A stretch of DNA of 56,349 bases from Actinomycetes bacterium (GTDB taxonomy: Bacteria > Actinomycetota > Actinomycetes > Propionibacteriales > Propionibacteriaceae): assembly GCA_021803025.1 (NCBI GenBank), contig JAJZQV010000007.1, forward strand, positions 1 to 56,349, given 5' to 3'. The notes under the pieces were generated by a model. That model was given only the letters and a program-made list of their open reading frames with translations. It was not told the origin of the DNA and searched no databases. Shown in pieces: positions 1 to 11,377 of this stretch. Both the position numbers and the translations under genes were made by a program. Every line of letters begins with the position of its first letter. Position 1 is the stretch's first letter.

Positions 1-1893
<1,893 letters not shown>

Positions 1894-1900
1894 GCCCGCA

Positions 1901-2395
1901 TCAGGGACCGATGACCAGCGCCGTGCAGCGCCACCGGCCCCTGCGCCTGTCCAGCCGGTAGGCCGCGGCTGCGAAGCCACGGCCGCGCCGAAGCCGCAGC
2001 GTCACCTCGTACGAGCCGCTCGCCGTGCGCTGCACCCGGACCGAGGCGACCGCAGGCGGCGTGCGCCGGTATGTGCGGGCCGCCTCCGCAAGCACCCGCA
2101 GGGGCGGATCGTCCAGGTAGCGGCTGAGCTGCATCGGCGGTCTGAGCCCGGCGAGGACCTCCGTCATGACTCGGGCCAGCGAGGTCGCCGTCCGGCGCAC
2201 CTCGTCGGCGACGTCCTCGCCGAGGACCTGAGGGACGACCTTCTCGGTGTCGAACGGGAGAGCCGGCTGCCCCATCAGGTCCCGGGACTCCTCGTCGACG
2301 AGGTCGTCCCACTTCCAGACGGGTGCGCGCACGCCGGTGCGAAGGACGTGGCACCTGGCGAGGGCGGGGGTGAGCAGGGGAGCGGTGTCAGCCAT
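1901..2395 (-). CDS. Rv3235-family hypothetical protein (DUF6459-like)
   Basis: This 164-residue protein resembles the actinobacterial Rv3235-type family, usually found close to secA. The N-terminal half is variable. The C-terminal half contains an alternating basic/hydrophobic beta region (VTLRLRRGRGFAAAAYRLD) and ends in the family-like RWRCTALVIGP. Function is unknown. I chose the ATG at 2395 (MADTAPLLT); upstream in-frame codons would run into the region of the opposing acyltransferase gene. There are no membrane segments or signal peptide. It is convergent with secA and divergent from the gene at 2531. Family assignment rests on C-terminal pattern and context. Confidence 0.7.
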   Translation of the reverse strand: MADTAPLLTPALARCHVLRTGVRAPVWKWDDLVDEESRDLMGQPALPFDTEKVVPQVLGEDVADEVRRTATSLARVMTEVLAGLRPPMQLSRYLDDPPLRVLAEAARTYRRTPPAVASVRVQRTASGSYEVTLRLRRGRGFAAAAYRLDRRRGRWRCTALVIGP

Positions 2396-2449
2396 GCCGC
2401 CCACGCTGCCCTCCCAACCTCCCCGAGCGCCAGGCTCTGGCTCCCGACC

Positions 2450-2458
2450 TGTGGACAA
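2450..2458 (-). promoter_or_regulatory. Single DnaA-box-like 9-mer
   Basis: The minus strand reads TTGTCCACA, an exact match to the actinobacterial DnaA-box consensus, in the divergent intergenic region before the acyltransferase gene. A single 9-mer can occur by chance, so its role is uncertain. Confidence 0.3.
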
Positions 2459-2530
2459 CTGAGCCGTCGACGCCGGTCTCGCACGTCGCCGTACCCGGGT
2501 ATGGTCGGCGGTGAGCCTGGAGGAGGACGA

Positions 2531-3862
2531 ATGGCCGAGCCCCTGTCGCAGACCGAGATCGCCACGCTGTCGCGCGGGGTCGGAGGCACTCCGTGGCACC
2601 TGACCTTCGTCGACGTGTTCTCGCCCCAGTCCCCGGGTTCGGTCCTGGGCCTTGACGAGGTCGTCGACCGCGTGGCCGACCGCCTGCCCTTCGCCCCTCG
2701 GTTCCGCCAGCGGATCCGGGAGACGGTGACCGGGCTGGACTGGGTCGACGACACCGACTTCGACGTCTCGCGGCACGTGCGTCACGTCACCGTCGAGGCG
2801 CCGGGCTCGCTGACGCAGGTGACCGACCTGGTCGCCGAGGGGATGGCCACGCCGTTCGACCCTGCTCATCCCCAATGGGACCTCGTCCTCGTCGACGGCC
2901 TTCGAGGCGGGCAGATGGCGCTCGTCTGCCGTAGTCACCCGTCGTACGTGGATGGTGGCGACCACGTGCACCTCGTCCACGAGCTGTACGACGACGAGCC
3001 CGTCCGGGAACGCCCCCGGCCGGCTCCGTGGGAGCCCACGCCGGAGAGGAACGTCGGCGACGACCTCGTATCCGGCGTCATGGGCGGCCTCAACGACCCG
3101 GTCGGCATGCTGGAACGGCTGGGATCACGCGTCCTGCGGACCGTCGGTCAGAGCGTGGAGTGGGCGCAGTCACAAGGCATCCCCGGTCTCCTGCGCCGAG
3201 AGCCTGTGGCGCCGACCACCCGGTACGTGGGCGGCGTCCTCGTCTCCCTCGCAGCCGTCAACCGTGTCCGCGACGCAGCCGGGGTGACGACTCACGACGT
3301 GCTCCTGGCTCTGGTCACCGCAGGCCTGAGGCAGTGGCAGACCCAGCTCGGGGACGAGCCGAGCGACGTCGTCGCACTCGTCCCGCTCGCGGTCCACGAA
3401 CGGGGCAGGGTGCCGTCGGCGATCGGGTGCGCCGTCGCGCCCCAGTACGTCATGCTGCCGGCGCGCAACGCCTCGCCGCAGGGCCGCATCGACCAGATCG
3501 CCTCCCTGACACGCACCCGCATCGACTCGGGTGCCACCGTCGGAGCCGACCGTCTGACCCGGCTGGCGGGCTTCGCCCCGGCGACCCTGCACGCGGTCGC
3601 CGGCCGTACAGTCACCTCGGGTCGTGACCACGACCTGTACGTGGGCAACGCCCCCGGTCCGCGGGCTCCCCGCTGGTTCGGCGAGTGGCAGCTCCACTCC
3701 AGCTATCCCGTCCTCGGCCTCGCCGACTCGGAGGACCTCACGGTGTGCATCACCACGTACAACGGGCGCGCGGGCATCGGCGTGACCGCCGCCGCGCCCG
3801 TCGCGGCGTTCGTCGAGGGCGTCACGAGCGAGCTGGCGCGCCTGGACGGCGGCCGCCGATGA
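2531..3862 (+). CDS. WS/DGAT-family acyltransferase (wax ester synthase homologue) with altered catalytic motif
   Basis: This 443-residue protein has the architecture of bacterial wax ester synthase/diacylglycerol acyltransferases, which esterify acyl-CoA with alcohols or diacylglycerol. The N-terminal CAT-like domain begins with PLSQTEIATLS and the C-terminal domain holds VPLAVHERG and GNAPGPRAP. The family active site HHxxxDG reads HPSYVDG at residues 136-142, so the second, catalytic histidine is proline. Activity is therefore doubtful, or the substrate chemistry differs. The start is the ATG at 2531 behind AGGAGG (2521-2526), with a -10-like TATGGT upstream. It overlaps the next gene by ATGA. 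Confidence 0.85.
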   Translation: MAEPLSQTEIATLSRGVGGTPWHLTFVDVFSPQSPGSVLGLDEVVDRVADRLPFAPRFRQRIRETVTGLDWVDDTDFDVSRHVRHVTVEAPGSLTQVTDLVAEGMATPFDPAHPQWDLVLVDGLRGGQMALVCRSHPSYVDGGDHVHLVHELYDDEPVRERPRPAPWEPTPERNVGDDLVSGVMGGLNDPVGMLERLGSRVLRTVGQSVEWAQSQGIPGLLRREPVAPTTRYVGGVLVSLAAVNRVRDAAGVTTHDVLLALVTAGLRQWQTQLGDEPSDVVALVPLAVHERGRVPSAIGCAVAPQYVMLPARNASPQGRIDQIASLTRTRIDSGATVGADRLTRLAGFAPATLHAVAGRTVTSGRDHDLYVGNAPGPRAPRWFGEWQLHSSYPVLGLADSEDLTVCITTYNGRAGIGVTAAAPVAAFVEGVTSELARLDGGRR

Positions 3863-4323
3863 CCGTGGTCCTGGTCCCTGTGTCGCGTGACCAGCTGAGC
3901 CGCCTCAGAGAGGCTCCGCTCCCGGGACCGGTGAGGGGCTTCGCCGTCACGCCGGCGCTGCGCGACACCTTCGGGCTCGCCACGAGCGACGACGAGGAGG
4001 CCGACCGTACGGCTCTCCTGCTCGCGGGGCTGTCCGCGCTCCTCTCGTACGGCAGGCGGCTGGCCCTCGTCGTGGAGGCTCAGGTGAGCGACACGGATGA
4101 CCCTTTCGGCGAGGTGACACTGTCGGACCTGCAGTGGGGCGAGGTGAACGCCATCTTCGCCGACGATCCGGCGGCGCAGCCGTCGGTCGCGGTGGCCGCT
4201 GCGGCCGTCACCGGACTCGACCTCGACGCCGCCTGGGACACCGCCGAGGCCCAGACACTCATGAGCGAGCACGACCTGCTCTGGTTCGGGCCGGAGGAGG
4301 CCGACGTCGTCCTGGGAGCCTGA
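3859..4323 (+). CDS. DUF6912-family protein
   Basis: A small cytosolic protein of 154 residues with the family-like opening VVLVPVSRDQL and the motif GFAVTPALRDTF, followed by an acidic region and LSDLQWGEVNAIFADDP. Function is unknown; the family is common in Actinobacteria. The start ATG overlaps the stop of the upstream acyltransferase (ATGA), implying translational coupling. No catalytic residues are recognisable. Confidence 0.75.
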   Translation: MTVVLVPVSRDQLSRLREAPLPGPVRGFAVTPALRDTFGLATSDDEEADRTALLLAGLSALLSYGRRLALVVEAQVSDTDDPFGEVTLSDLQWGEVNAIFADDPAAQPSVAVAAAAVTGLDLDAAWDTAEAQTLMSEHDLLWFGPEEADVVLGA

Positions 4324-4363
4324 GTCCTGGTCTTCTCATGCACCGTGAGCAACACTGTGCGAC

Positions 4364-5176
4364 ATGCCACGATCGATCTGGAAGGGCGCCATCTCCTTCG
4401 GCCTGGTGACGATCCCCGTGAAGGTGTACGGGGCCGTCGAGGAGAAGGACCTGAGCTTCCGTCAGGTGCACGCGAAGGACGGCGGACGAATCCGGCAGAA
4501 GCGCGTCTGCGAGAAGTGCGGCGAGGAGGTCGACTACGCCGACGTGGCGAAGGGCTACGAGGCGGCTGACGGCCGGATGGCGATCCTCGACAAGGAGGAC
4601 TTCGAGAACCTGCCGCTCGCCACGACGAAGGCGGTCGAGGTGGTCCAATTCGTCGATGCCAGCGAGATCGACCCGATCGCCTTCGACAAGCCGTACTACC
4701 TCGAGGCCGAGGCCACAGGGCAGAAGCCGTACGTGCTGCTCCGCAACGCCCTCAAGGAGTCGGGCAAGGTCGCGGTCGTCAAGGTCGCACTGCGCTCCCG
4801 TGAGGCCCTGGCCGTCCTTCGCGTCTCGGGGGACGTCGTGGTCATGCAGACGATGCTGTGGCCCGACGAGGTGCGGGACTCCTCGTTCGCGGCCCCGCCC
4901 GAGGACGTCTCGGTCTCCAAGGCGGAGATCGGGATGGCGAGGATGTTCATCGACCAGATGAGCGGCGAGTTCACGCCCAGCGAGTACACCGACGCGTACC
5001 GCGAGGCGCTGGAGACGGTCGTCGCATCCAAGCTCGACGGCGTGGAGATCCCGGCCTCCGAGGAGGCCGCGGCCGGCGGGACGAACGTCGTCGACCTCGT
5101 CGCGGCCCTGCGGGCCTCCGTCGAGGCGGCGAAGGCCCGGCGCGCAGAGGAGCAGAGGAAGACGAAGGCGAGCTGA
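4364..5176 (+). CDS. ku: Ku protein for non-homologous end joining
   Basis: Bacterial Ku forms a homodimeric ring on DNA double-strand ends and recruits LigD. The 270-residue length and the signatures RSIWKGAISFGLVTIPVKVY, VCEKCGEEV, ILDKEDFENLP and FIDQMSGEFTPSEY are typical. The C-terminal tail (VEAAKARRAEEQRKTKAS) is lysine/arginine-rich, as in many single-Ku actinobacteria where it aids DNA binding. The ATG at 4364 begins the conserved N-terminus. No ligD gene lies in this window, so the partner must be elsewhere. Confidence 0.97.
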   Translation: MPRSIWKGAISFGLVTIPVKVYGAVEEKDLSFRQVHAKDGGRIRQKRVCEKCGEEVDYADVAKGYEAADGRMAILDKEDFENLPLATTKAVEVVQFVDASEIDPIAFDKPYYLEAEATGQKPYVLLRNALKESGKVAVVKVALRSREALAVLRVSGDVVVMQTMLWPDEVRDSSFAAPPEDVSVSKAEIGMARMFIDQMSGEFTPSEYTDAYREALETVVASKLDGVEIPASEEAAAGGTNVVDLVAALRASVEAAKARRAEEQRKTKAS

Positions 5177-5188
5177 CTGTCTCCGGTA

Positions 5189-5668
5189 TCAGGCGGTGAG
5201 CCAGTCGTCGCCGACGCGCTGCTGGAGACCGATCCCGTCGAGCACCGCAGGTGCGGCGGACTGCTCGAGCTTCTTGCCCACGAACGGGATGTTGACGCGG
5301 AGGTCGCCCGAGTAGTCGACCTTCGTGCCCCTGCCCCCGGCGAACAGGCGCGCGGTCCCGTTCATCTCCACGGGAAGTCCGGGCACGCCCAGGGTGAACC
5401 GTGCGGTACGAGACCCGTCAGAGGCCGGGTCCGACCAGGCGAGGTCCTCGACGATGGTGATCGTGCTCCCGGTGAACTTCGCCACCGCGGACGGCGACGG
5501 GAGCGTCCGCGACACCGTCGTGTGGGAGCCCTCCACGGTCACGGAGTGCTGCTGGGCCTCCGATTCGACGCAGACCTTCTCGAGGAACGCGGGGTCGGTG
5601 AGCATGGCGGCGACCTCGGTGGGGTGCGCGGCGAAATCCTGCTGGGCGGTGAGCTGCATGCCGTCCAT
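5189..5668 (-). CDS. DUF2505-family protein
   Basis: This 159-residue protein fits DUF2505, an actinobacterial family with a START/SRPBCC-like fold that could bind a hydrophobic ligand; this is inferred from family resemblance, not from catalytic residues. Typical features are the opening LTAQQDFAAHPTEVAAMLTD, the middle VSRTLPSPSAVAKFTG and the end GKKLEQSAAPAV. The start is ATG 5668 or ATG 5659; neither has a strong ribosome binding site. It is convergent with ku and divergent from the glutamate dehydrogenase gene 70 bp away. Confidence 0.8.
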   Translation of the reverse strand: MDGMQLTAQQDFAAHPTEVAAMLTDPAFLEKVCVESEAQQHSVTVEGSHTTVSRTLPSPSAVAKFTGSTITIVEDLAWSDPASDGSRTARFTLGVPGLPVEMNGTARLFAGGRGTKVDYSGDLRVNIPFVGKKLEQSAAPAVLDGIGLQQRVGDDWLTA

Positions 5669-5738
5669 TGTGGCCGAGCCGGACCCGTTATCGTGACAGC
5701 CGGGACGGCAGTGGCGCCGACCCGGCGGAGGTTCACAG

Positions 5739-8700
5739 ATGTCCCATGCGTTGCCGACCGACGAGACGATGGTCACCCGCGTCGTCGAGAGGCTCGACCT
5801 GTCGGGGGGTCCCGTGGGGGACCGCCGCGACCTGGTCGCGAAGTACCTCGAGCACCAGCACGACGACGACCTCGACGACATCGGCGCTGACGACCTGGCC
5901 GCGATCGTCTCCGCGCACGTGAGGCTGGCGCAGCACCGGTCACCGCAGACGGACTCCGTGGTCGTCGCGGCGCCGCGGGGTTCCGGCGACGTGCACCTGT
6001 CGGGATCGAGCCTGCTGCAGGTGGTCACCGACGACAGGCCGTTCCTCGTGGACTCCGTGACCATGGAGATCACCCGCCAGCGGTGGTCGATCCGGCACGT
6101 GTTCCATCCCCAGCTCCTCGTCACGCGCGACGCAGGCGGTGACCTCGTGCCCGGTGGGTCAGGTACGGCCGTGGCGGAGTCCTGGATGACGTTCGTCGTC
6201 TACCCGCCGCTCGGGGTCGCGGCGGAGGAGCTCGCCGAGCCGCTCGAAGCGGGGGTTCGTGAAGCGCTGGAGGAGGTCAGGCGAGCCACCGACGACTGGG
6301 GGCCCATGCGGGACCGGCTGACCGAGTCGATCGACCTGCTCGGCACGAGCCCGTACGACGCCCGGGAGGACAGCGAGGCGGCTCGCGATCTGCTGCGCTG
6401 GCTGCGCGGCGACAACTTCACGCTGCTGGGGTACCGGGAGTACACCTACGACGGGCAGCGCTACTCGCCGGTGACGGGTACGGGCCTCGGCGTCCTCCGG
6501 GAGGGCGAGGACGGGTTCCACGCACTGCCCGGGCGGTCCGACGACGCGGTGCTGGTCTTCACCAAGGACTCGGTGCGGTCCATGGTGCACCGGCCCGTCT
6601 ACCGCGACTACGTGGGGCTGCGGGTCCTCGACGCGCACGGGACGATCGTGGGCGAGCGACGCTTCGTCGGCGTGCTCGCCTCGCCCGCGTACACCGAGCC
6701 GGTCACGCGGATTCCGATCCTCGTCCCCAAAGCGGTCGAGATCCTGCAACGCTCCGGCTACAGCCCGCAGAGCCACGGGTACAAGGCGCTCCTCGCGACT
6801 CTCAACGCCTACCCCCGCGACGCGCTCCTGCACGCCGGCGTCGACGAGCTCTACCCGATCGTGGAGCGGATCGCGACACTGGGGGAGCGGCGGCAGGTTC
6901 GTGTCTTCTGCCACCGCGACCGGTGGGACCGCTTCGTGAACTGTCTCGTGTACCTTCCGCGCGACCGGTACACGACGGCGACGGCGGACAGGATCCAACG
7001 GATCCTCTCGGAACGGTTTTCAGGGGTCGCCGTCGACCACTCGGCCCTCGTCACCGAGTCGGTGATGACCCGGCTCGACATCGTCGTGCAGCTCGGCGAG
7101 GGGGCCGGCAGAGACGTCGACCTCGACGCCCTCGAGGACGACCTCACCGAGGTCACACGCACCTGGGACGAGCGCTTCATCGACCACGTCTACTCCTGGC
7201 CGAGCGAGCTGCGCGGGGTGGACTTCCCCGACTCGTACAAGGACGTCTTCTCGCCGCAGCAAGGCGTCGCGGACCTCGAGCTGCTCAACACGCTCGAGAA
7301 CACCGACGAGATGCGGGCAGCCATCCTGGACACCGCGCCGGAGGACGCCGCCGACCTCCGGCTCCGCCTGTACCGGCGGTCGCGTCTCGCGCTCCCGGAC
7401 GTGCTTCCGCACCTCGACAGCCTGGGGGTGTCCGTCATCGACGAGTGGCCGTTCGAGCTGAGCCTCCGAGGGGAGCCTGCGTGGGTGTACGAGTTCGGGC
7501 TCGTCAGCGAGGCGCCGAGCTGGGACAGCGCCGACCGGGAGCGGTTCATCGAGGCCTTCCAGGCCTCGGTGACGGGCCGCCTCGAGATCGGGCCGATGAA
7601 CGCCCTCGTGACGGTGGCGGGCCTGACCTGGGAGGAGGTGGGGCGGCTCCGCGCGATGGAGCGCTACCTCAAGCAGGGCGGCATGCCGTACTCGTACGCC
7701 TACATCGCGAGCGCCCTGCAGGCGCACCCGGCCCTCTGCGGCAGCCTCGTGGCCGCCTTCCGCGCGGCTCACGACCCCGACCATCCGGGCACACCCGACG
7801 AGCACAAGGACGCCGCCGAGACAATCCTCGCCTCCATCGAGGCCGAGCTCGACAAGGTGGCGAACCTCGACCAGGACCGCATCATCCGCGCCTTCGTCGC
7901 CCTCCAGCGCGCGATCGTACGGACCAACGCGTTCACCGGCCTCGGTGACGCCGCCCTCGCCATCAAGCTGCTGCCCCGCAAGCTCACGCTGCTGCCCGAG
8001 CCACGTCCCGCGTTCGAGATCTGGGTGTACTCGCCGCGCGTTGAGGGGGTCCACCTCCGGTTCGGCCGGGTCGCACGCGGCGGGCTGCGCTGGTCCGACC
8101 GTGCCGAGGACTTCCGTACCGAGGTGCTGGGCCTTGTCAAGGCGCAGATGGTGAAGAACACCGTCATCGTGCCCGTGGGCGCGAAGGGCGGCTTCGTCGC
8201 CCGCAAGCTGCCCGACCCGGCCCTGGACCGTAGAGGGTGGCTGGCCGAGGGCCAGCACGCGTACCGGATGTTCGTCACGGCGCTGCTGTCGGTGACCGAC
8301 ACCATCACGCAGGGTGCGGTGGTGGGCCCGGACCGTGTCGTGCGGCATGACGAGGACGACCCGTACCTCGTGGTCGCCGCCGACAAGGGGACGGCGACGT
8401 TCTCGGACCTCGCCAACGAGATCTCCCTCGCCCGTGGCTTCTGGCTCGGGGACGCGTTCGCGTCCGGCGGCACCAACGGCTACGACCACAAGGAGATGGG
8501 CATCACGGCTCGCGGCGCGTGGGAGTCGGTGAAGCGGCACTTCCTGGAGATGGGCGTCGACCCGGAGACCGACGACGTGACGTGCGTGGGCATCGGAGAC
8601 ATGTCGGGTGACGTCTTCGGCAACGGGATGCTGCTGAGCCGCCACCTGAAGCTCGTCGCGGCCTTCGACCACCGTCACGTGTTCGTCGACCCGGACCCCG

Positions 8701-10433
8701 ACCCGGAGCGCAGCTTCCAGGAGCGCGAGCGGCTCTTCGCCCTGCCGAGGTCGTCGTGGGCCGACTACGACGCCGGGGCGATCTCCGCGGGCGGCGGGGT
8801 GTACGGGCGTTCCCTCAAGTCGATCCCCGTCACCCCGCAGGCGAGGCAGACTCTCGGCATTCCCGAGGAGGTACGTGCCCTGTCGCCGGCCGAGTACATC
8901 CACGCGATCCTCCAGGCACCCGTCGATCTGCTGTGGAACGGCGGCATCGGCACCTACGTCAAGGCGGCCTCCGAGTCGCACGCGGACGTGGGCGACCGTA
9001 CGAACGACGCGGTACGGGTCGACGCGACGCAGGTACGGGCTCGCTGTGCCGGTGAGGGCGGGAACCTCGGCTGGACCCAGGCGGCGAGGATCGAGTACTC
9101 GCGCGCCGGCGGCAGGATCAACACCGACTTCATCGACAACTCGGCAGGGGTCGACACGAGCGACCACGAGGTCAACATCAAGATCCTCCTGGCCGACGCC
9201 CAGACCCGCGGACGGCTGAACGGCGAGGAACGCAATACCCTGCTGCCCGCCATGACCGACGACGTGGCCGCCCTGGTGCTCGCGCACAACGTCGACCAGA
9301 ACCTGGCGCTGGCGATGGCCCGCTACCAGGCCCCGCGGTTCACCGCCATCCACGAGGACTGGATGCGGGTCCTGTCGGACGACGGCTACCTGGACCGCAA
9401 GCTCGAGACCATGCCATCGCCGGAAGAGATGGCGCGGCGGATCGCTTCGGGGGAGGGGCTGTGCAGTCCGGAGCTCGCCACCCTGCTCGCATGGACGAAG
9501 ATCCGGCTGGCGGACATCGTCGTCGCGAGCGACCTCCCGGACGACCCGTACCTGGCGGACAGGCTGGTGCAGTACTTCCCGCGACTGCTGCGCGAGCGGT
9601 TCGGCGATCTCATGCCGAACCACCCGCTGCGGCGGGAGATCATCACGACCGTCGCGGTGAACCGGTTCGTGAACAGCCAGGGCATCTCCTCGTACCACCG
9701 GCTCTCGTCGGACACGGGGGCTGGGGCGGCCGACATCATCCGTGCCCAGCTCGCGTCCCGCGCGATCTACCGTGCGGGCGTCCTCGAGGTGGGACTGCGC
9801 CGCCAGGTGCCCGACGCCGCCAGGTACGTCGAGCTCATGGTGACGATGCGTCACCTCGTCGAGCGTGGCACTCGCTGGGTGCTCCAGACTTTTGCGTCGC
9901 CGATCGACGTAGCGGAGGTCGTCGAGCGTTTCGGGGCACCGAGCCGCCACGTGCTCGACAACCTCGAGCACGTGGCGACCCCGGAGCTCGTCGCATCCTG
10001 GTCACGACGCCGTGACGACCTCCTCGACGAGGGGCTGTCCTCCGACCTCGCACGCCTCATCGCCGCGGAGCCCATCGCCCATCTCGCCCCGGCGATCGTC
10101 TCTATCTCCGCGAAGGGCTCGCACGACGTGCTCGAGACCGCGCGGCGCTTCTTCGAGGTGCGTGGCCGGCTGGAGCTGGGGCGGTTCTTCGAGGCCGCCG
10201 AGGCGCTTCCCCGTACGGACCGCTGGTCGCTCATGGCGCAGGCCGCGATCATGGACGAGCTCCTCGCCGTACAGGCCGCACTGGGTGCCGAAGCCGTCGA
10301 GGGTGCGTTCTCCGTCCCGCGTCCGGACCTCGACCGGATCGGCCCGCTGCTCGAGAACCTCGCCCGTGACGGGGCCGACCTCGGACGGCTCTCGGTCGCC
10401 GTGAGGCTCCTACGGTCGCTGGTCAAGGGGTGA
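5739..10433 (+). CDS. gdh: NAD-specific glutamate dehydrogenase, large 180-kDa class
   Basis: A 1564-residue enzyme of the L_180 class (Streptomyces and Mycobacterium type) that deaminates glutamate to 2-oxoglutarate with NAD+. ACT-like regulatory regions occupy the N-terminal half. The catalytic region contains RVARGGLRWSDRAEDFRTEV, followed by VPVGAKGGFVARKLP with the substrate-binding lysine near residue 817. The nucleotide-binding part includes GDMSGDVFGNGML. It matches the family across its full length with no frameshift. The ATG at 5739 follows a GGAGG box at a good distance. The neighbouring gluABCD importer lies about 32 kb away, so the two are not co-transcribed. Confidence 0.95.
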   Translation: MSHALPTDETMVTRVVERLDLSGGPVGDRRDLVAKYLEHQHDDDLDDIGADDLAAIVSAHVRLAQHRSPQTDSVVVAAPRGSGDVHLSGSSLLQVVTDDRPFLVDSVTMEITRQRWSIRHVFHPQLLVTRDAGGDLVPGGSGTAVAESWMTFVVYPPLGVAAEELAEPLEAGVREALEEVRRATDDWGPMRDRLTESIDLLGTSPYDAREDSEAARDLLRWLRGDNFTLLGYREYTYDGQRYSPVTGTGLGVLREGEDGFHALPGRSDDAVLVFTKDSVRSMVHRPVYRDYVGLRVLDAHGTIVGERRFVGVLASPAYTEPVTRIPILVPKAVEILQRSGYSPQSHGYKALLATLNAYPRDALLHAGVDELYPIVERIATLGERRQVRVFCHRDRWDRFVNCLVYLPRDRYTTATADRIQRILSERFSGVAVDHSALVTESVMTRLDIVVQLGEGAGRDVDLDALEDDLTEVTRTWDERFIDHVYSWPSELRGVDFPDSYKDVFSPQQGVADLELLNTLENTDEMRAAILDTAPEDAADLRLRLYRRSRLALPDVLPHLDSLGVSVIDEWPFELSLRGEPAWVYEFGLVSEAPSWDSADRERFIEAFQASVTGRLEIGPMNALVTVAGLTWEEVGRLRAMERYLKQGGMPYSYAYIASALQAHPALCGSLVAAFRAAHDPDHPGTPDEHKDAAETILASIEAELDKVANLDQDRIIRAFVALQRAIVRTNAFTGLGDAALAIKLLPRKLTLLPEPRPAFEIWVYSPRVEGVHLRFGRVARGGLRWSDRAEDFRTEVLGLVKAQMVKNTVIVPVGAKGGFVARKLPDPALDRRGWLAEGQHAYRMFVTALLSVTDTITQGAVVGPDRVVRHDEDDPYLVVAADKGTATFSDLANEISLARGFWLGDAFASGGTNGYDHKEMGITARGAWESVKRHFLEMGVDPETDDVTCVGIGDMSGDVFGNGMLLSRHLKLVAAFDHRHVFVDPDPDPERSFQERERLFALPRSSWADYDAGAISAGGGVYGRSLKSIPVTPQARQTLGIPEEVRALSPAEYIHAILQAPVDLLWNGGIGTYVKAASESHADVGDRTNDAVRVDATQVRARCAGEGGNLGWTQAARIEYSRAGGRINTDFIDNSAGVDTSDHEVNIKILLADAQTRGRLNGEERNTLLPAMTDDVAALVLAHNVDQNLALAMARYQAPRFTAIHEDWMRVLSDDGYLDRKLETMPSPEEMARRIASGEGLCSPELATLLAWTKIRLADIVVASDLPDDPYLADRLVQYFPRLLRERFGDLMPNHPLRREIITTVAVNRFVNSQGISSYHRLSSDTGAGAADIIRAQLASRAIYRAGVLEVGLRRQVPDAARYVELMVTMRHLVERGTRWVLQTFASPIDVAEVVERFGAPSRHVLDNLEHVATPELVASWSRRRDDLLDEGLSSDLARLIAAEPIAHLAPAIVSISAKGSHDVLETARRFFEVRGRLELGRFFEAAEALPRTDRWSLMAQAAIMDELLAVQAALGAEAVEGAFSVPRPDLDRIGPLLENLARDGADLGRLSVAVRLLRSLVKG

Positions 10434-10471
10434 CGTCGTAGGGCGGGTCCGGGCTTGGTTGAATAAGGCCC

Positions 10472-11326
10472 ATGCGCATCGACCTCCATGTCCACTCGAA
10501 CGTCTCCGACGGGACGGACAGCCCGACGCGGCTGGTGTTCGCGGCCCATGAGGCCGGCCTGGACGTCATCGCGCTCTGCGACCACGACACGTTCGACGGC
10601 ATCACGGAGGCGCGCGAGGCAGGGCGGCGCATCGGCCTGACAGTGCTTCCCGGTGTGGAGATGTCGACGCGGTACAAGGACCGGCCCGTCCATCTCCTCG
10701 GCTACGGCTGCGACCCGTGGAACCGGTTCCTGCTCGCTGAGCTGGCCGCCCTGCGGGCCAGTCGCGTCAACCGCCTCCAGGGCTTCCTCGAGAAGCTCGC
10801 CGAGCTCGGACTGCCGCTGAGCGAGGACGACGTCGCCAAGTCGCGCGGCCTCTCGCCGTCCCTGGGCAGGCCGCACATCGCCGACGCGATGGTCGCCAAG
10901 GGGTACGTGGCCCACCGCGCCGAGGCGTTCGAGAGGTACCTGGGCGACGGCAAGCCTGCCTATGTCGAGCGGTATGCGACGCCGATCGAGGACGCGATCC
11001 GCCTCATCCGGGGAGCGAAGGGGCTCGCGGTGATCGCGCACCCCTGGGGCCCCGGGGCCAAGGACGTGCTCACGGGAGACGCCCTCGCGGAGCTGGCGCG
11101 GGTGGGTCTCGAGGGCATCGAGGTCGACCACACGGACCACGACCCCCGAGCGCGGGAGCTGCTCACCGAGCTGGGCGCCCGAACGGGCCTCATCCGTACG
11201 GGCTCGAGCGACTACCACGGCACGGGCAAGCTCAACAACCCGCTGGGCATCAACGTGACCCGTCCCACCGCGTACGCGGAGATCGTCAACCGGATCGCAG
11301 CCCGTGGTGGTATCGGTCCGTCCTGA
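10472..11326 (+). CDS. PHP-domain metal-dependent phosphoesterase
   Basis: A 284-residue polymerase-and-histidinol-phosphatase fold protein. Metal-binding motifs are visible as DLHVHSNVSDG at residues 4-14, CDHDTFDG near 36-43, VIAHPWGPG near 190 and GSSDYHG near 248. Relatives hydrolyse 3',5'-nucleotide bisphosphates or the 5' ends of short RNA/DNA; the exact substrate cannot be read from the sequence. In many actinobacteria this gene lies close to trpS, as here (51 bp gap). Confidence 0.9.
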   Translation: MRIDLHVHSNVSDGTDSPTRLVFAAHEAGLDVIALCDHDTFDGITEAREAGRRIGLTVLPGVEMSTRYKDRPVHLLGYGCDPWNRFLLAELAALRASRVNRLQGFLEKLAELGLPLSEDDVAKSRGLSPSLGRPHIADAMVAKGYVAHRAEAFERYLGDGKPAYVERYATPIEDAIRLIRGAKGLAVIAHPWGPGAKDVLTGDALAELARVGLEGIEVDHTDHDPRARELLTELGARTGLIRTGSSDYHGTGKLNNPLGINVTRPTAYAEIVNRIAARGGIGPS

Positions 11327-11377
11327 GGAGCGCTCTGTTAACCTGCCACCCGTCTCCGGGAAGGAACACCCATCACC

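Noticed and set aside
2450-2458. Replication origin near the DnaA-box 9-mer
   Set aside because: One box only, with no AT-rich unwinding element or dnaA/dnaN genes nearby.
7020-9971. 983-residue open frame on the minus strand
   Set aside because: It is antisense to the NAD-glutamate dehydrogenase, whose frame matches its family throughout; the antisense frame is a high-GC codon shadow.
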